From Azolla caroliniana (taxonomy: Eukaryota; Polypodiophyta): a stretch of 64,000 bases of DNA. The stretch covers positions 3,534,001 through 3,598,000 of the forward strand of contig JBHGNT010000022.1 in the NCBI GenBank assembly GCA_043228905.1. Reading direction: 5' to 3'. The position numbers were made by a program, and so were the translations under genes. The stretch's first letter is position 1, and each line of letters starts with the position of its first letter. Below, piece after piece: positions 42,901-53,975 of this stretch. The notes beneath the pieces were generated by a model. That model was not told the DNA's origin. It saw only the letters and a program-made list of their open reading frames with translations, and searched no databases.

Positions 42901-43890
42901 CCACATTCACTTCTTCCAGACATATCCGGGCATGCATCAGGTACAATGTGTTGATCTTCTGGGCTTGGGCCACAATCAAGCTTCCTTTGCAAAACTTCAC
43001 TACTCCATTCCGGATGCTGCCCGTGTAGCCTTCATCATCTAGCTGACCAGCTAATATCAGGTTCAAACCAACCTCCGAAATGTGTCGTACATCTTTTAGT
43101 AGCAACTTGCACCCGTTGACATCGTCAACCACACGTCTCCTATGTCGACAATTCGGCGTGCACCTTCATTTCCCATTCAGATAGAACCGTGATCTCCGAC
43201 TCTGTAAGATTAGAAGCACTTCCGGTTGGGGGTCACATGGAACGATGTTCCGGAGTCGACTACCCATGTCATCTCATCGCTGACAAGATGCAACTCATTT
43301 TCCTCGGTAATGAGCAACAATTCTTCTTCACTTGTTGCAATTGCCGTCGTTACTTTTCGACTGGAACTCCTCCAGTCCGGACCCTTCTTCAAGTCGGCAT
43401 TGTCGGCAATTCTTCTGGAAGTGCTCCAACTTTCCACAATAAAAGCAAGTGGGCTTCCCCTTTGACTTCGGCCTCGTCCCCGATTTCTCCCAGTTCTGGG
43501 GACTCCGATTCCGGCCTCTTCCCTGGTTATGGTCATCATCCATAACGAAGGCCTTTAAATTGGTTCCAGACTCCCGGTCCTTCGGGCAAGCTTCTTCATC
43601 CAACAAGCTTGATTTCACCCTTGCTAGGGATAAATGTTTTCCTTCTGGCCCGGTGTTGCCCAAAGTGACAACTAACGTTTCCCAACTATTCGGGAGGGAT
43701 CCGAGCAGTAGCAATGCGAGTACCTCATCGGCTAGAGGTACTTCCAAAGAGGTTGTTTGGTTTATCGGCCCCTGGAATGCATTCATGTGCTTTGCAATGC
43801 TGCATCCATTTTGGTACCGGAGTCTCACTAACTTCCAGAATACCGAAACCCGATTTACGATGTTCTTGCTCTCCAGCATGGTGCCGATTA
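39990..43890 (-). pseudogene. Copia family X gag-pol (element X2), decayed
   Basis: On the minus strand, from right to left: gag from VFWKLVRLRYQNGC with zinc knuckle CFYCGKLEHFQKNC (about 43409-43450); protease WVVDSGTSFHVTP (near 43250); GAG-pre-integrase WHKRLCHMSQKEMQRLAKDN; integrase start LELVHTDVCQV and YFVTFIDNHNRKLW (42600-42710). The rest of the core is deleted. An acidic linker is at 41291-41640. RT (41092-40601) carries EHLDVKKAFLHGDLEEEVYM and LLYVDDMLIVG. RNase H ends STSGYVMAFPGGVVSWQSRW. The frame is broken at many places and by the LTR at 41670. The gag start lies at 52856-53038, beyond the nested copia Y. Confidence 0.85.
41670..41996 (-). mobile_element. Gypsy LTR, isolated
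   Basis: It is bounded by TGTTACGGCAAG and CTTTCACA in plus orientation and is a diverged, inverse copy of the LTR at 5235-5601. It sits in the integrase/RT linker of copia X2 with no gypsy coding sequence attached. Flanking target duplication is not evident, and short stretches on both sides do not match copia. Confidence 0.65.
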
Positions 43891-43895
43891 CTTTC

Positions 43896-44484
43896 TGTAA
43901 AGAATATGCGGAATAGTGCTCAGCCACAAGCGAGTCTTCAATCACTTTGTTAAGAATTACAAACACAGAAATGGGAATGTGGAGATAGATACACGTATAC
44001 ACAAAACACTGTAAACAAGAGAGTACACAAGATGTTAACGTGGAAAACCTTGAGAGGGAAAAACCATGGGAGCCCACAGACTTTAAACTATCACTATATC
44101 AAAAGGAATACAACAAGGGGGGCATAGAGGCAACGACCTCGTGCTCACTCTCTTCACCTGGCGGCGGATACCACAGAGAATCACTCTATGTCTATCTCTC
44201 TCTCTCTGTTACGCTCCATACAACAGTTACACAAGAATAACTCTATATCAACATTGGCCTCAATGCACCATCATCACCAAAGGTGTTTGCCCTAGGTCAT
44301 ATTTATACTAATATGACATTATGACTATTTACAAATATAGCCCCAATGGACTCTCAGAAACATATTTACATATATGTCACTTCATGTGAGGAGAGGTTTT
44401 CACTGGGCCTGCATCATCCGGTTCTCACCGGGTCTTCCTTGTCGGGTACACATCATCCCATCCGGAGGAACCGAAATCCTAACA
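43896..44484 (-). repeat. 3' LTR of copia Y
   Basis: It begins (minus strand) TGTTAGGATTTCGG and ends TTCTTTACA. It pairs with 52273-52850. Confidence 0.9.
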
Positions 44485-44639
44485 AACTCCCCCTTCACTC
44501 TGGCATGGGATGTCTGGTTAGTCCAATTCGCTTCCAGCATGCGTCCAGCTTGTCAGGTTTCAGCACTTTGGTAAGCATATCTGACCCGTTCTCCTTCGTG
44601 TGGATTTTCATTAGCACAAACTCCCGATCTTCTACTCGC

Positions 44640-47600
44640 TCTTAGATCCAGTGGTACCTACGCTGGATGTGCTTTGTCCTGGAATGATCGGCCACGTTCT
44701 TTGTAACGTGGATGGCACTCTGACTATTGCAGTAGAGCTGGTATTCCTCTTGTCGGATCCCTAGCTCTTCGATGAAGACCTTCATCCATAATATTTCTTT
44801 TCCAGCTTCCACAACTTCCATGTACTCCACTTCCGTGGTTGACAATGCAACCATCTTCTGTTGCCTCGACTGCCACGAAACGGCCCCCCCTGCATATGTC
44901 ATGACATGTCCGGATGTTGACCGAATGGTATCCGCATCAGCCGACATGTCTGAATCGGTGAAACTGTCAAGTTGGGGTTTACCGGAGCCGAATCGGAGGC
45001 ACATACTGGAGGTGCCTTTCAAGTACTGGAGTATCCATTTTACCGCATTCTAGTGCTCCTTGCCGGGCTTGCTCATAAACTGGCTCACCACTCCGACTGC
45101 GTATCCGATATCTGGTCGGGTAAACACCATTGCATACATTAAGCTCCCAATAGCAAAGGCATATGGTATCTTCATCATATCTGCCTTCTCTTCCTTCGTA
45201 TTCGGGCTTTGCTTATCGGATAACCTGCAGTTTGCCGAGAGTGTCGATCTGACTGATTTCACATCTAACATGTTGAACCGCCGAAACACCTTTGTCACGT
45301 ACTTCTCCTGTGACAGCCACAATTGCCTCTTTGACCGGTCCCGGATGATATGCATCCCCCGTATTTGTCTTGCCGGACCCAAGTCTTTCATTGAGAAGGT
45401 CCGGTTAAGGGCCTTCTTCAGCATCCGAATCTTTGCTTGGTCCTATCCGACGATCAACATGTCGTCCACATATAGGAGCAATATCAGGAAGTCTCCTCCA
45501 TCAAATTTCTTTAGAAATACGCAGTGATCAGCCTGCGTCTTGTGGTACCCTTGATTGGTCATGAAGGAGTCAAACTTACGGTACCATTGCCGAGGAGCTT
45601 GCTTTAGTCCATATAAGCTCTTCTTCAGCCGGCACACTAGGTGCTCTTCCCTTTCTTCACAAATCCTTCTGGTTGTTGCATGTAGATCTCTTCTTCGAGG
45701 TCGCCGTGAAGGAACGCCGTCTTCACGTCTAGTTGCTCTACCTCGAGGTCCATGCTTGCCGCTATACTCAGCAACGTCCGGATGGAAGTCATCTTCACTA
45801 CTGGGGCAAATATCTTGTCGAAGTCCACTCCCTTCTTCTACTAGAACCCCTTCACCACGATCCTGGCTTTGTACCTTGGGGGGTTGCCAGCATCTCCCGG
45901 TTTCAACTTGTACACCCACTTATTCCGGAGTGCGCGCTTTTCTTTCGGCAACTCCACCAGTTCATACACATGGTTCTCATGCAGGGATTCCATCTCGTCC
46001 TACATGGAACTCAACCACTTGCGGCTTTGGGTATCCTCCTTTGCTTCTTTGAAGCTTTCCGGCTTGCCCTCATAGGTTAGCAACATGCACTCTTCATCCA
46101 GAAATCTCCGAGGGGCCCTTCTCTCTTTGAGAGGATATCTGCATCCTTGGCTTTTGGCAACCGGCTCATTTGTTTGTTCTTCATCCGAATCCGATTCGGG
46201 GTCTTGGCCGGTTCCGATTTCTGCTTCTTCTTCTTCTTCGGTCGGTTCGGTTTCCTCTTCGTAACCGGCCAGTTCTTCGAGTGTGAACCAACTCTTAGCC
46301 GGGTAGGTTCGTACCTCATCGAACCGATCCTTACCGGTTGACTCGGAGTTCATTATCTTCTTCTCCGACTCCCAGTTGGCAAGGGTCTTGTCCTCCATGA
46401 AGATAATATCTCGACTCTAGAAAACCTTCTTGTCGATCGGATCCCACACTCGGTAGCCAGACTCATCATTGCCGTATCCGAGGAATATGTAAGGCCACGA
46501 CTTTGGATCCAACTTTGCTCTCCGTTCCTTTGCAACATCCATGTAAGCGAGACCCCCGAACACTTTTAGATGTCGGTAAGACACTTACCGGTCCTCACTC
46601 TCTGCGACATGTCTCCGTCCAAGGGTCCTGAGGGTAATCTGTTTATCACATATGTCGTTGTTGACAGTGCCTCCGCCCAAAACGTCTTGGGTAACTTTGC
46701 ATGTGCTAGCATACTCCAGACCCTCTCCATTATGGTCCGGTTCATCCTCTGAGCCAACCCATTGAGTTCCGGCATCTTCGGCATGGTAAACTCGAGCCGG
46801 ACTCCCTTCGAGCGGCAGTACTCCTCAAACTACCCCCGGTATTCTCCTCTATTCTCTACTCGAACCGCCTTCAGCCTACGACCGATGTCTCTTTCCACTC
46901 TTGCGTGGAGCTCCTTGAAGACGGATAACACCTGATCCTTCGTCTTCAACGGTGTGACCCATAGCTTCCGGCTCTGGTCGTCTATGAATGTCATGAAGTA
47001 CTGCGATCCGCCATGTGACTTCGTGTCCACTTGACACACATTGGTATGCACCAGCTCCAGTGGTGCATTACGTCTCATCGGTGGCCTTGATCGGAAGGAG
47101 GTCTGGTTTTGCTTACTAGCCAGGCAGTCGGTGCACCTCTAAAGATGCACGTCCTTCACCGGAATGAGGTTGTCATCAGCAAGCCTCCTCATCCCCTTCT
47201 CGCACATGTGACACTGTCTCTTGTGCCACAGGTCACCAGTAGTGTCAAAAACAACGTTTACTTCTTCCGGGCATAACCATGCATTCATCAGGTATAGTGT
47301 GTTGACCTTCCGAGCCCGAGCCACTATCAGACTCCCCTTGCTGAACTTCATGACACCGTTCCAGATGCTACCCGTGTAGCCTTCATCATCTAGCCGACCG
47401 GCTGATATCAGGTTCAGACGAACTTCCGGAACGTGTCGGATATCCTTCAGCAGCAACTTGCATCCGGTTAGTGGTGACAACCACACGTCTCCTATGCCGA
47501 AAATTTGGCATGTACCTTCATTCCCCATCCGGACACAGCCGTGATCATCGGCTATGTAGGATGAGAAGCATTTCCAGTCCGGGGTCAGGTGGAACGACGC

Positions 47601-47640
47601 TACGGAATCGACAACCCATGTTGTCTCGTCGCCGGCAAGG
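44640..47640 (-). pseudogene. Copia Y pol: protease, integrase, RT, RNase H
   Basis: Order on the minus strand: protease WVVDSVASFHLTP (DSG changed to DSV, near 47610); GAG-pre-integrase LWHKRQCHMCEKGMRRLADD; integrase LELVHTNVCQVDTKSH (47060), RVENRGEYRG (46840), LNGLAQRMNRTIMERV (46770); acidic linker 46000-46398; RT with FLHGDLEEEIYMQQPEGF, LLYVDDMLIVG and RPDIGYAVGVVSQFM; RNase H with STSGHVMTYAGGAVSWQSRQ. RT is the best preserved part. The usual integrase catalytic residues Asp, Asp, Glu read Asn, Glu and Gln here. There are five or more frame breaks. Confidence 0.85.
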
Positions 47641-47645
47641 TTTAA

Positions 47646-48366
47646 CTAACTCTCCTCGGTGATGAGCAACAACTCCTCTTCACTTGCCGTCGTTCCCTTC
47701 CGGTCTCGTCCTCTCCGTTCTTTGCCGTTTCGGTCTAGTGACCGCTTTGAATCGGTACTATCGGTTTCCTTGTCTTTCCGGAAATGCCGACAGTTCTTCT
47801 GGAAGTGCCCCGACTTTCCACAGTAGAAGCAAGTGGGCCTTCCCCTTGACTTTGACCGTGTCCCCAACTTTTCCCGGTTCTGGGGATTCCGGTTCCTATT
47901 TCTTGTGTGTTCCGATTTGGTAAGGAGCGCTTTGGAGTCGGAGCTCGTATCCTTGTCTTTCTGACGCGCCTCCTCATCTAGCAAGCTCGACTTGACTCTT
48001 GGTAGGAACAATTGTTTTCCTTCCGGCCCGGCGTTGCCCAAAGTGACAACTAACGTCTCCCAGCTATCTGGGAGGGAACCGAGCAGGAGCAATGCTAGTA
48101 CCTCATCAGTGAGAGGTACTTCCAATGATGTTGCCTTGTGAATCAGCCCCTGGAAGGCATTCATGTGCTCCGCCATGCTGGAGCCATCTTGGTATCGGAG
48201 CCTCACTAGCTTCCGGAATACTGAAACCTGATTAACAGCATTCTTGTTCTGGAACTTGATGACGATCTTCTCCCAAAGCTCATGAGCCTTACTCTCCACA
48301 TTGAAGTTGTTGTACAGGCTCATGTCAATGAAGCACCGGATGTATGCCGTCGTCTTCATGTTCATC
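47646..48366 (-). pseudogene. Copia Y gag, larger part
   Basis: Open for 247 codons: YIRCFIDMSLYNNFNVESKA, SVFRKLVRLRYQDGSSMAEH, LTDEVLALLLLGSLPDSWET, zinc knuckle CFYCGKSGHFQKNC (about 47800-47841). The first codons of gag lie at 52090-52240 on the other side of the inserted element. This is one of the least damaged gag genes in the window. A stop at its end separates it from the protease. Confidence 0.85.
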
Positions 48367-48371
48367 ACCTC

Positions 48372-48511
48372 TGTTACGGGCATGACCATTTAATATCCCG
48401 TGGTGAGAATTTACCGTAGTATTCTATACACGTGGATAAGTGTGAGGGTTAAACGATATTGTAAAGAAGGGGAGGATTACTTTTAATCCTCGGGATTGAG
48501 ACAACCCCTTA
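48372..48511 (+). repeat. Inverted LTR-start fragment
   Basis: 140 bases match 22634-22773 in plus orientation. The join to antisense pol is at about 48511/48512 (CCCCTTA/GGTAGTTCACTTGG), with the dinucleotide GG shared by both parents. Confidence 0.9.
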
Positions 48512-50091
48512 GGTAGTTCACTTGGAAAAACATCATGAAAATCATTTAAGTTTTCATCAAGTTGTTGTTGTTCAAAATATGTTAATTGAACCGAGACATT
48601 ATCGATATTATAAACGTGAATGTCTGGATCAAGTACACAATAAAATAGAGTAGAACAAGAAAACTCAGATATTGGTGGACACGAGGAAACAATCGAGAGG
48701 GATTGTTTTTTTACACATTGAATAAAATGAGTACAATCGTTCAGTACAAATGTAATTGAATGATGAACCCAATCAATAGATAAAGAAGAGTTTTTATTAT
48801 AAAACCAGTGATTACATTGGTGGTACAAAGATTCATTACATAGAAGTCTACTTCCTCTATATAAGTATCAATAGAAATTCCTAATGAATGAATCGCCCCG
48901 TTGATGTATTGTACTCTTCCATCAGCCAAGTGCACCGTGTAGGTGTGATCACTTACGGTGGGTTGGATTCCCATAACTGAACCAAACGATCATTCACAAA
49001 ATTGTGTGAGCTTCCCGAATCAAATAAAAATTGTACGGGAGATCCATTGATATACCCATTTGCACGTAGTAAATCATTGGGACCCAATACATAGTGAGGG
49101 AAAGAACATTGACAATTACTTAAATGATATGTATAGACCTGAAGGACATTAGGAATCTGACTTTTATGGTCTGCAGCTTTAGCTTTGTTGCCATGCTCTT
49201 TCCATTGGAGCTTTCGACATTGATCTTTTGTATGACCCTTCTTTTTGCAGAATACGCAAAAAGGATGTTGTCGCTTACAATTGCGATCCAGGAATTTGTT
49301 GGGTGTCTTGCGTTTCCCAACAAATTGTGACTGCTTAATCCTGGGTGCTTTGTTGGGTTTATTGTGGTCCTTCGAAGTGTGTTGATAGCGAAGACTATTT
49401 CAACGGCCTCCTCGAAGGATTTTGGATCCTTATCGTGCACTATCAAGTGATAGTCCGAATTGGGGATGCCATTGACAAAACAAGCTATCAACCAATTGTC
49501 CTCTTCTAGACCTGATTTTTGGATTTGGGTTCTAGAATGGTGAACATAATCTTCTAGCGAGGAAAATTTCCTGCTAGAGAGGTTCATTAAAGCTTGTGTT
49601 GCCTCGGTTCGAGAAGGAGGTTGCAGAAATTGGCCCTTAAAAACCGTGACAAAATCTGTCCAGGTATCGGGCAATTTCCCCATAGTACGAAGCCCACGCC
49701 ACCAGACGGCGGCCTTACCCCCGAGTTCTCGGCCGACATATGCAATCTACGTACTATTTGGCATGGGATAGAGCTCAAAATGAGACTCCCATCGGCCCAA
49801 CCACATGCAAATTGCTTCTTTGGTTCTTTCCTTTTTGTCTCCTGTAAATGGCTTAACGACAAACGATGGTTCACCCTGTCGCTCATCAGGTCTATTAGTC
49901 TCACGTTGTAGACTAATGACACGTGCCTCGAGAGCACTTTGAGATTGCCGAAGTTCGGTCATCTGTTGAGCGGTGAAACTAAGGTATTGGGTTATTTGTG
50001 CCAAATACATCTCAGTGGACATTTGTCCAGGAGGATTGCCTTGAGTTCCTTCCGCTTGAGCGGATGACATCGGGTCGTTAATTTGACCCAT
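48512..50091 (-). pseudogene. Gag-protease of the chromovirus derivative
   Basis: Gag begins MGQINDPMSSAQAEGTQGNP (50089-50091) and is open through FVVKPFTGDKKERTKEAICM, better than the copy at 18305. It has a frameshift near 49750 and another near 49400, then the knuckle region and protease ending in LDENLNDFHDVFPSELP. Pol is cut there, just before the RT core. A target-site-like flanking gene is absent. Gag may have supplied particle protein, but no enzyme can be encoded. Confidence 0.8.
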
Positions 50092-51239
50092 TAAAGATTA
50101 TTTCTCGAAAAGAAATAGGATAAGGTCAGAGAGATAGTCATAACATCATGTCCTGATGTAAACATATCATGGGCAAACATTAATCGATATCATGATCTCA
50201 CGTCAATACCCCTCTAGACGTATGAGATGAGGTTCAAGATCAGGTTACTATGGTAACACAAAGGTGTTTTAAAAACCATGGGGGTGACAAATAAATGTCT
50301 TTCCCTGATCTCTATATCGATTTTTTCATGGTGGCTCCCCGAGGCTCAACCATGTATGTTCGCGTCATGAATAGTTTATACACGAAAAAAATGTTAACAA
50401 TAAACTATGTTTCGGTGCCCACATATATGGTTTTGGCTCTTTAAGTCCTATTACGAGGACCCCGAGGTGCACTTAGACCTTAAGTCTAAACATGTGTTAT
50501 AGTCATATGTATCAAGGATGTTGTATGGTCTTGGTCATATTTGAACTCGAGACCTCGAGAACAAATACATTAAACACTTGAGCCAACAAAGTGAGTTGCT
50601 CTTCTCGAATGCTTAATGTTTAATGCGTATAAGAGATATGCGAGGCATTTGATCATATATGTTTTTTTTAAAAGAACATATATGTCAAGGGTTCTTATTT
50701 CGCCCTCATTTACCAAACTATGTTGGTATGTTACCTAACCTCAAGTCTCGTAATTACGATGGCATACGCCAAAGTGCAACCTAATGGTCAAACCAAATGA
50801 GCCCTCGTTTCGTAGTAAGCCCACATGGCCCATCACATGGTCACGTCATTACGAATGCCTCTCGTAAGAACGAGCTCATGGTGGCATCGTATCCATGTAA
50901 TGAGGGAGGGATGTTGGAAACGCGTGTCATTGGAGCAACCTCACTTGAAGTGGGTCAAGCCCTACGTACTCAACATCATTATGGCTATAGGCGTTTCTTT
51001 ACGTAACAAAATCGAGGTCATCAATGGGGTTGTCAACAATCAAAAATTGTTGAAAAGGGATGGTGACAACGCCATTCTCACAAAAATGTGAGGACGGCCA
51101 CCAACATCCTTTTCCCGACAAGGGCAACTTTCGATATAATCACGTAATAACGAATATACACATATGTTTACTTATCACATATATACGATCAAATACATAT
51201 ATATGTGACCACATATGCCTATATTAAACATATCGTTAT

Positions 51240-51525
51240 ATTAAATAGCCACAAATGATGTGATCGAGATACGTAATCGAGGTATATACCTCTACGCACA
51301 CGAAACATCCACAAATAAGAGATCATCATAATACGCAATTGAGGTATTGACCTCTTACGCATACGAGACCAAACGCATATCCTTTACAACAAATCAAGGT
51401 ATTAAACTCATACGCAAATGTAACATACGTTCGTGAACGTAATACGTAATTGAGGTATTAACCTCGTACGCATACGACACTCATCACATATTATTTATAT
51501 GTCAAACAAGGTATTGACCTCGTGC
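51240..51525 (-). repeat. Five dyads in the leader of the derivative
   Basis: Dyads of the form GAGGTATTGACCTC start at 51279, 51341, 51396, 51452 and 51508 (spacing 62, 55, 56, 56), matching number and spacing in the copy at 16872-17112. Confidence 0.8.
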
Positions 51526-51764
51526 ACATATGTAAACGTTTTAGACAATCAATTAAAGACCACTACAACATCATTGACTTAATGAAAAAAATTGACATAT
51601 AAACTAAACACATGATTAGATGGGAGAAGAGAGAATAGAAAGAAAAAAAATTATTACGGAAAAAGTTACCGAAGTTCTTTGTTGATCGTTGTCTGGATCA
51701 AGGCCGACCGCACATCGATCGATCACCATCAATCAAAAGACAAAAGACAAACAAAGAAACATTA

Positions 51765-52084
51765 GTACATAAATCTGATACCAAATATTACAGATCTAGG
51801 TACTAAAGTAAGCTTAAGATAAGGATAAACTAATGATAGATAGAAAGGAGAAAGAGAAAGAAGGGTGCCGATCCACCCAACCACCCCCGAGCGAAGGGAT
51901 CGAGACGGACTCGAGCCTCGATCGGCGTCCCATACCACCATCGTGGCGTCGAGTCGTACCTGGTGCTGGCGCGCTTGCTACAATAGTTGACCCACCACAA
52001 GAGCAGAGCCTCACACTTATCCACGTGTATAGAATACTACGGTAAATTCTCACCATGGGATATTAAATGGTCATGCCCGTAACA
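51765..52084 (-). repeat. 5' LTR of the derivative, internally deleted
   Basis: It starts TGTTACGGGCATGACC at 52084 and lacks the segment between GATAAGTGTGAGG and CTTGTGGTGG, which includes the TATA box of the full LTR. Confidence 0.85.
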
Positions 52085-52089
52085 ACCTC

Positions 52090-52240
52090 CCTCACCGTGG
52101 CATCGATCTTCTCCGGCCTCTTGTCCTCGAACTGAACCGGAAACCAAAGATCTTTAAACACGAGCATGTCCCTCATCTTCGACTTCTACACTAAGTAGTT
52201 GGAGTTGGTGAGCTTCAACATGCTACCAAATGAATCTTCC
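52090..52240 (-). pseudogene. Copia Y gag, first codons
   Basis: The minus strand opens MEDSFGSMLKLTNSNY near 52240 and runs to PEKIDATVREV, where the ACCTC target duplication of the inserted element starts. The continuation is at 48366. Confidence 0.8.
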
Positions 52241-52257
52241 ATTTTCGGTGTCGTTTT

Positions 52258-52269
52258 GCTCTGATACCA
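52258..52269 (-). other. Primer binding site of copia Y
   Basis: TGGTATCAGAGC on the minus strand, three bases after the TTACA end of the LTR. Confidence 0.9.
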
Positions 52270-52272
52270 GAT

Positions 52273-52850
52273 TGTAAAGAATATGTGGAATAGTTCTCAG
52301 CCACAAGTGAGTCTTCAATCACTTCGTTAAGAATTACAAACACAGAAATGGGAATGTGGAGATAGATACATGTATACACAAAACACTATAAACAAGAGAG
52401 TACACAAGATGTTAACGTGGAAAACCCTGAGAGGGAAAAATCACGGGAGCCCACAGACTCCAAACTATCACTATAGAGGCAACGACCTCGTGCTCACTCT
52501 CCTCGCCTGGCGGCGGGTACCACAGAGAATCACTCTATGTCTATCTCTGACTCTTTGTTACGCTCTATACAACAGTTACACAAGAATAACTCTATATCAA
52601 CATTGGCCTTAATGCACCATCATCACCAGAGGTGTTTGCCCTAGGTCATATTTATACTAATATGACTATTTACAAATATAGCCCCAATGGACTCTTAGAA
52701 ACATATTTACATATATCTCACTTCATCCGGTGAGAGATTCTCACCGGGTCTACATCATCTGGTTCTCACCGGGTCTTCCTTGCCGGGTACACATCATCCG
52801 GTTCTCATTGGGCCTTCATCATCCCATCCAGAGGGACCGAAATCCTAACA
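52273..52850 (-). repeat. 5' LTR of copia Y
   Basis: It runs from TGTTAGGATTTCGGTCCC (52850) to TTCTTTACA (52273), 578 bp. Confidence 0.9.
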
Positions 52851-52855
52851 CTTTC

Positions 52856-53038
52856 TTCATTGAAGTTGTTGTACAGGCTCATGTCGGTGAAACATCGAAT
52901 GTCTGTCGTTGTCCTCATATGCATTTCTTCCCAAGTAGCGGCATTGATCTTGTCTGGCAGCCAGAGATTTTTAACCAAGAGCATGTCCCGCATCTTCGAC
53001 TTCCATACTGGGTAATTGGAGCTAGTGAGCTTGAACAT
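52856..53038 (-). pseudogene. Copia X gag, first codons
   Basis: FKLTSSNYPVWKSKMRDMLL to DMSLYNNFNEES. Copia Y is inserted directly after the last residue and the frame resumes at 43890. Confidence 0.85.
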
Positions 53039-53058
53039 GCTTCGTTTTGATACCAGAT

Positions 53059-53584
53059 TGTGCGGAAATGGTGCTTGGCCACAACCGAGTCTTAATCACT
53101 CAATGGAAGAAAATAGAAAATAGGAATAAGACGACACAAGATGTTAACGTGGAAAACCCTAATCAGGAAAAATCATGGGAGCCCACAAACTCCAACTATC
53201 ACTATGAGAGGAAGGGCACAATGAGAGACTCAAAGGCAATGACCTCGAGCTCTATGTCTTCGCCAATCGGCGGTTACAACAGAGAGTTATTTCTGTTTCT
53301 CTCTCTCTCTGTCTATTTGTACAATAACAATGATAACAACATACATACACAAACAGTATTGCCCAAGTTATATTTATACTTATATAACTTTGGGCCTATT
53401 TACAAATATGACCTCAACGGTCACGTATGAACAAATTTAATAATATGTTCCTATTTGCTGGTTCATACCGCATCCGGCTAGACTCCTTCCGGATACCTTC
53501 CGGACCCATCAGGTCCGGTTACTTCCTTCGGCTCGTCCAATCCGGCTCATCCAGATCCCATCTGGAGGGACCTGTTTCCCAACA
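53059..53584 (-). repeat. 5' LTR of copia X
   Basis: It starts TGTTGGGAAACAGGTCCC at 53584 and ends CCGCACA at 53059. The primer site TGGTATCAAAAC follows at about 53044-53055. Flanking bases GAGCG (53585-53589) correspond, with one change, to GAGTG at 37277-37281, the other edge of the copia complex. Confidence 0.85.
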
Positions 53585-53975
53585 GAGCGAATAAACTCAT
53601 CATGGATGGCAATCGATTGGACAGAGGAGAGAACCGAGAGGAGCTCTTGGCGGGACAGATTTGACAACTCAAGCGGAAGTGGAGCTTGACGACACGAGGA
53701 GCACAGTCCCGGTCGCGGGAAAATGGATCGAGGCCTTTAAGAAACGACATGAAACGTAAGTGGATCTGGAGACCGGGGACGACACCGGCAAGGGCGAGTA
53801 GTCGGTTGAAGACCGAACCGACGACGGGTCGAGCGAGGACGAGTGAAGAACAAGCCGGAATCCTCACCAGTTCTCTGCTTGGCACATGCTGGAGGATGTG
53901 CGGTTTGGTGGGGGTGAATGTCGTGAGGGATTCTGGCTATGAGGAGAAAAAGGACCGTATGCGCATGAACGGGGG
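53585..53975 (+). pseudogene. Gypsy G integrase C-terminus
   Basis: Reading continues from the VIPVE of 37281 with RINSSWMAIDWTEERTEEELLAGQI, the typical C-terminal domain of this integrase type. One or two frameshifts later it becomes an acidic tail (LETGDDTGKGE, RTDDGSSEDE). The coding part fades out before a purine-rich stretch ending GAACGGGGG near 53973. Confidence 0.75.

Larger units (their letters stand above)
48372..52084 (-). mobile_element. Chromovirus derivative with inverted U3 ends
   Basis: On the minus strand: 5' LTR (52084 to about 51765, TGTTACGGGC, with an internal deletion of about 190 bp), worn primer site, 1.6-kb leader, gag (50091-49120), protease and the start of RT (to 48512). 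The last 140 bases of the element are the LTR start in reverse orientation (48372-48511). Both outer ends are therefore TGTTACGGGCATGACC pointing outwards. A perfect target duplication ACCTC flanks it (48367-48371 and 52085-52089). It belongs to the family of 16156-23089. Confidence 0.9.
43896..52850 (-). mobile_element. Copia family Y element nested in copia X gag
   Basis: LTRs lie at 43896-44484 and 52273-52850, a primer site at 52258-52269 (TGGTATCAGAGC), and a polypurine tract GAAGGGGGAGTT at about 44485-44496. It is flanked by a perfect 5-bp target duplication CTTTC (43891-43895 and 52851-52855). The host gag reads ...YNNFNEES at 52856 and resumes at 43890 with KVIGTMLESKN. Without the nested 3.7-kb insertion the element would be about 5.2 kb. 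Confidence 0.95.

Noticed and set aside
45555-46080. Plus-strand open frames of 115-165 codons across copia Y pol
   Set aside because: They are antisense shadows of the RT and linker and contain no family motif.
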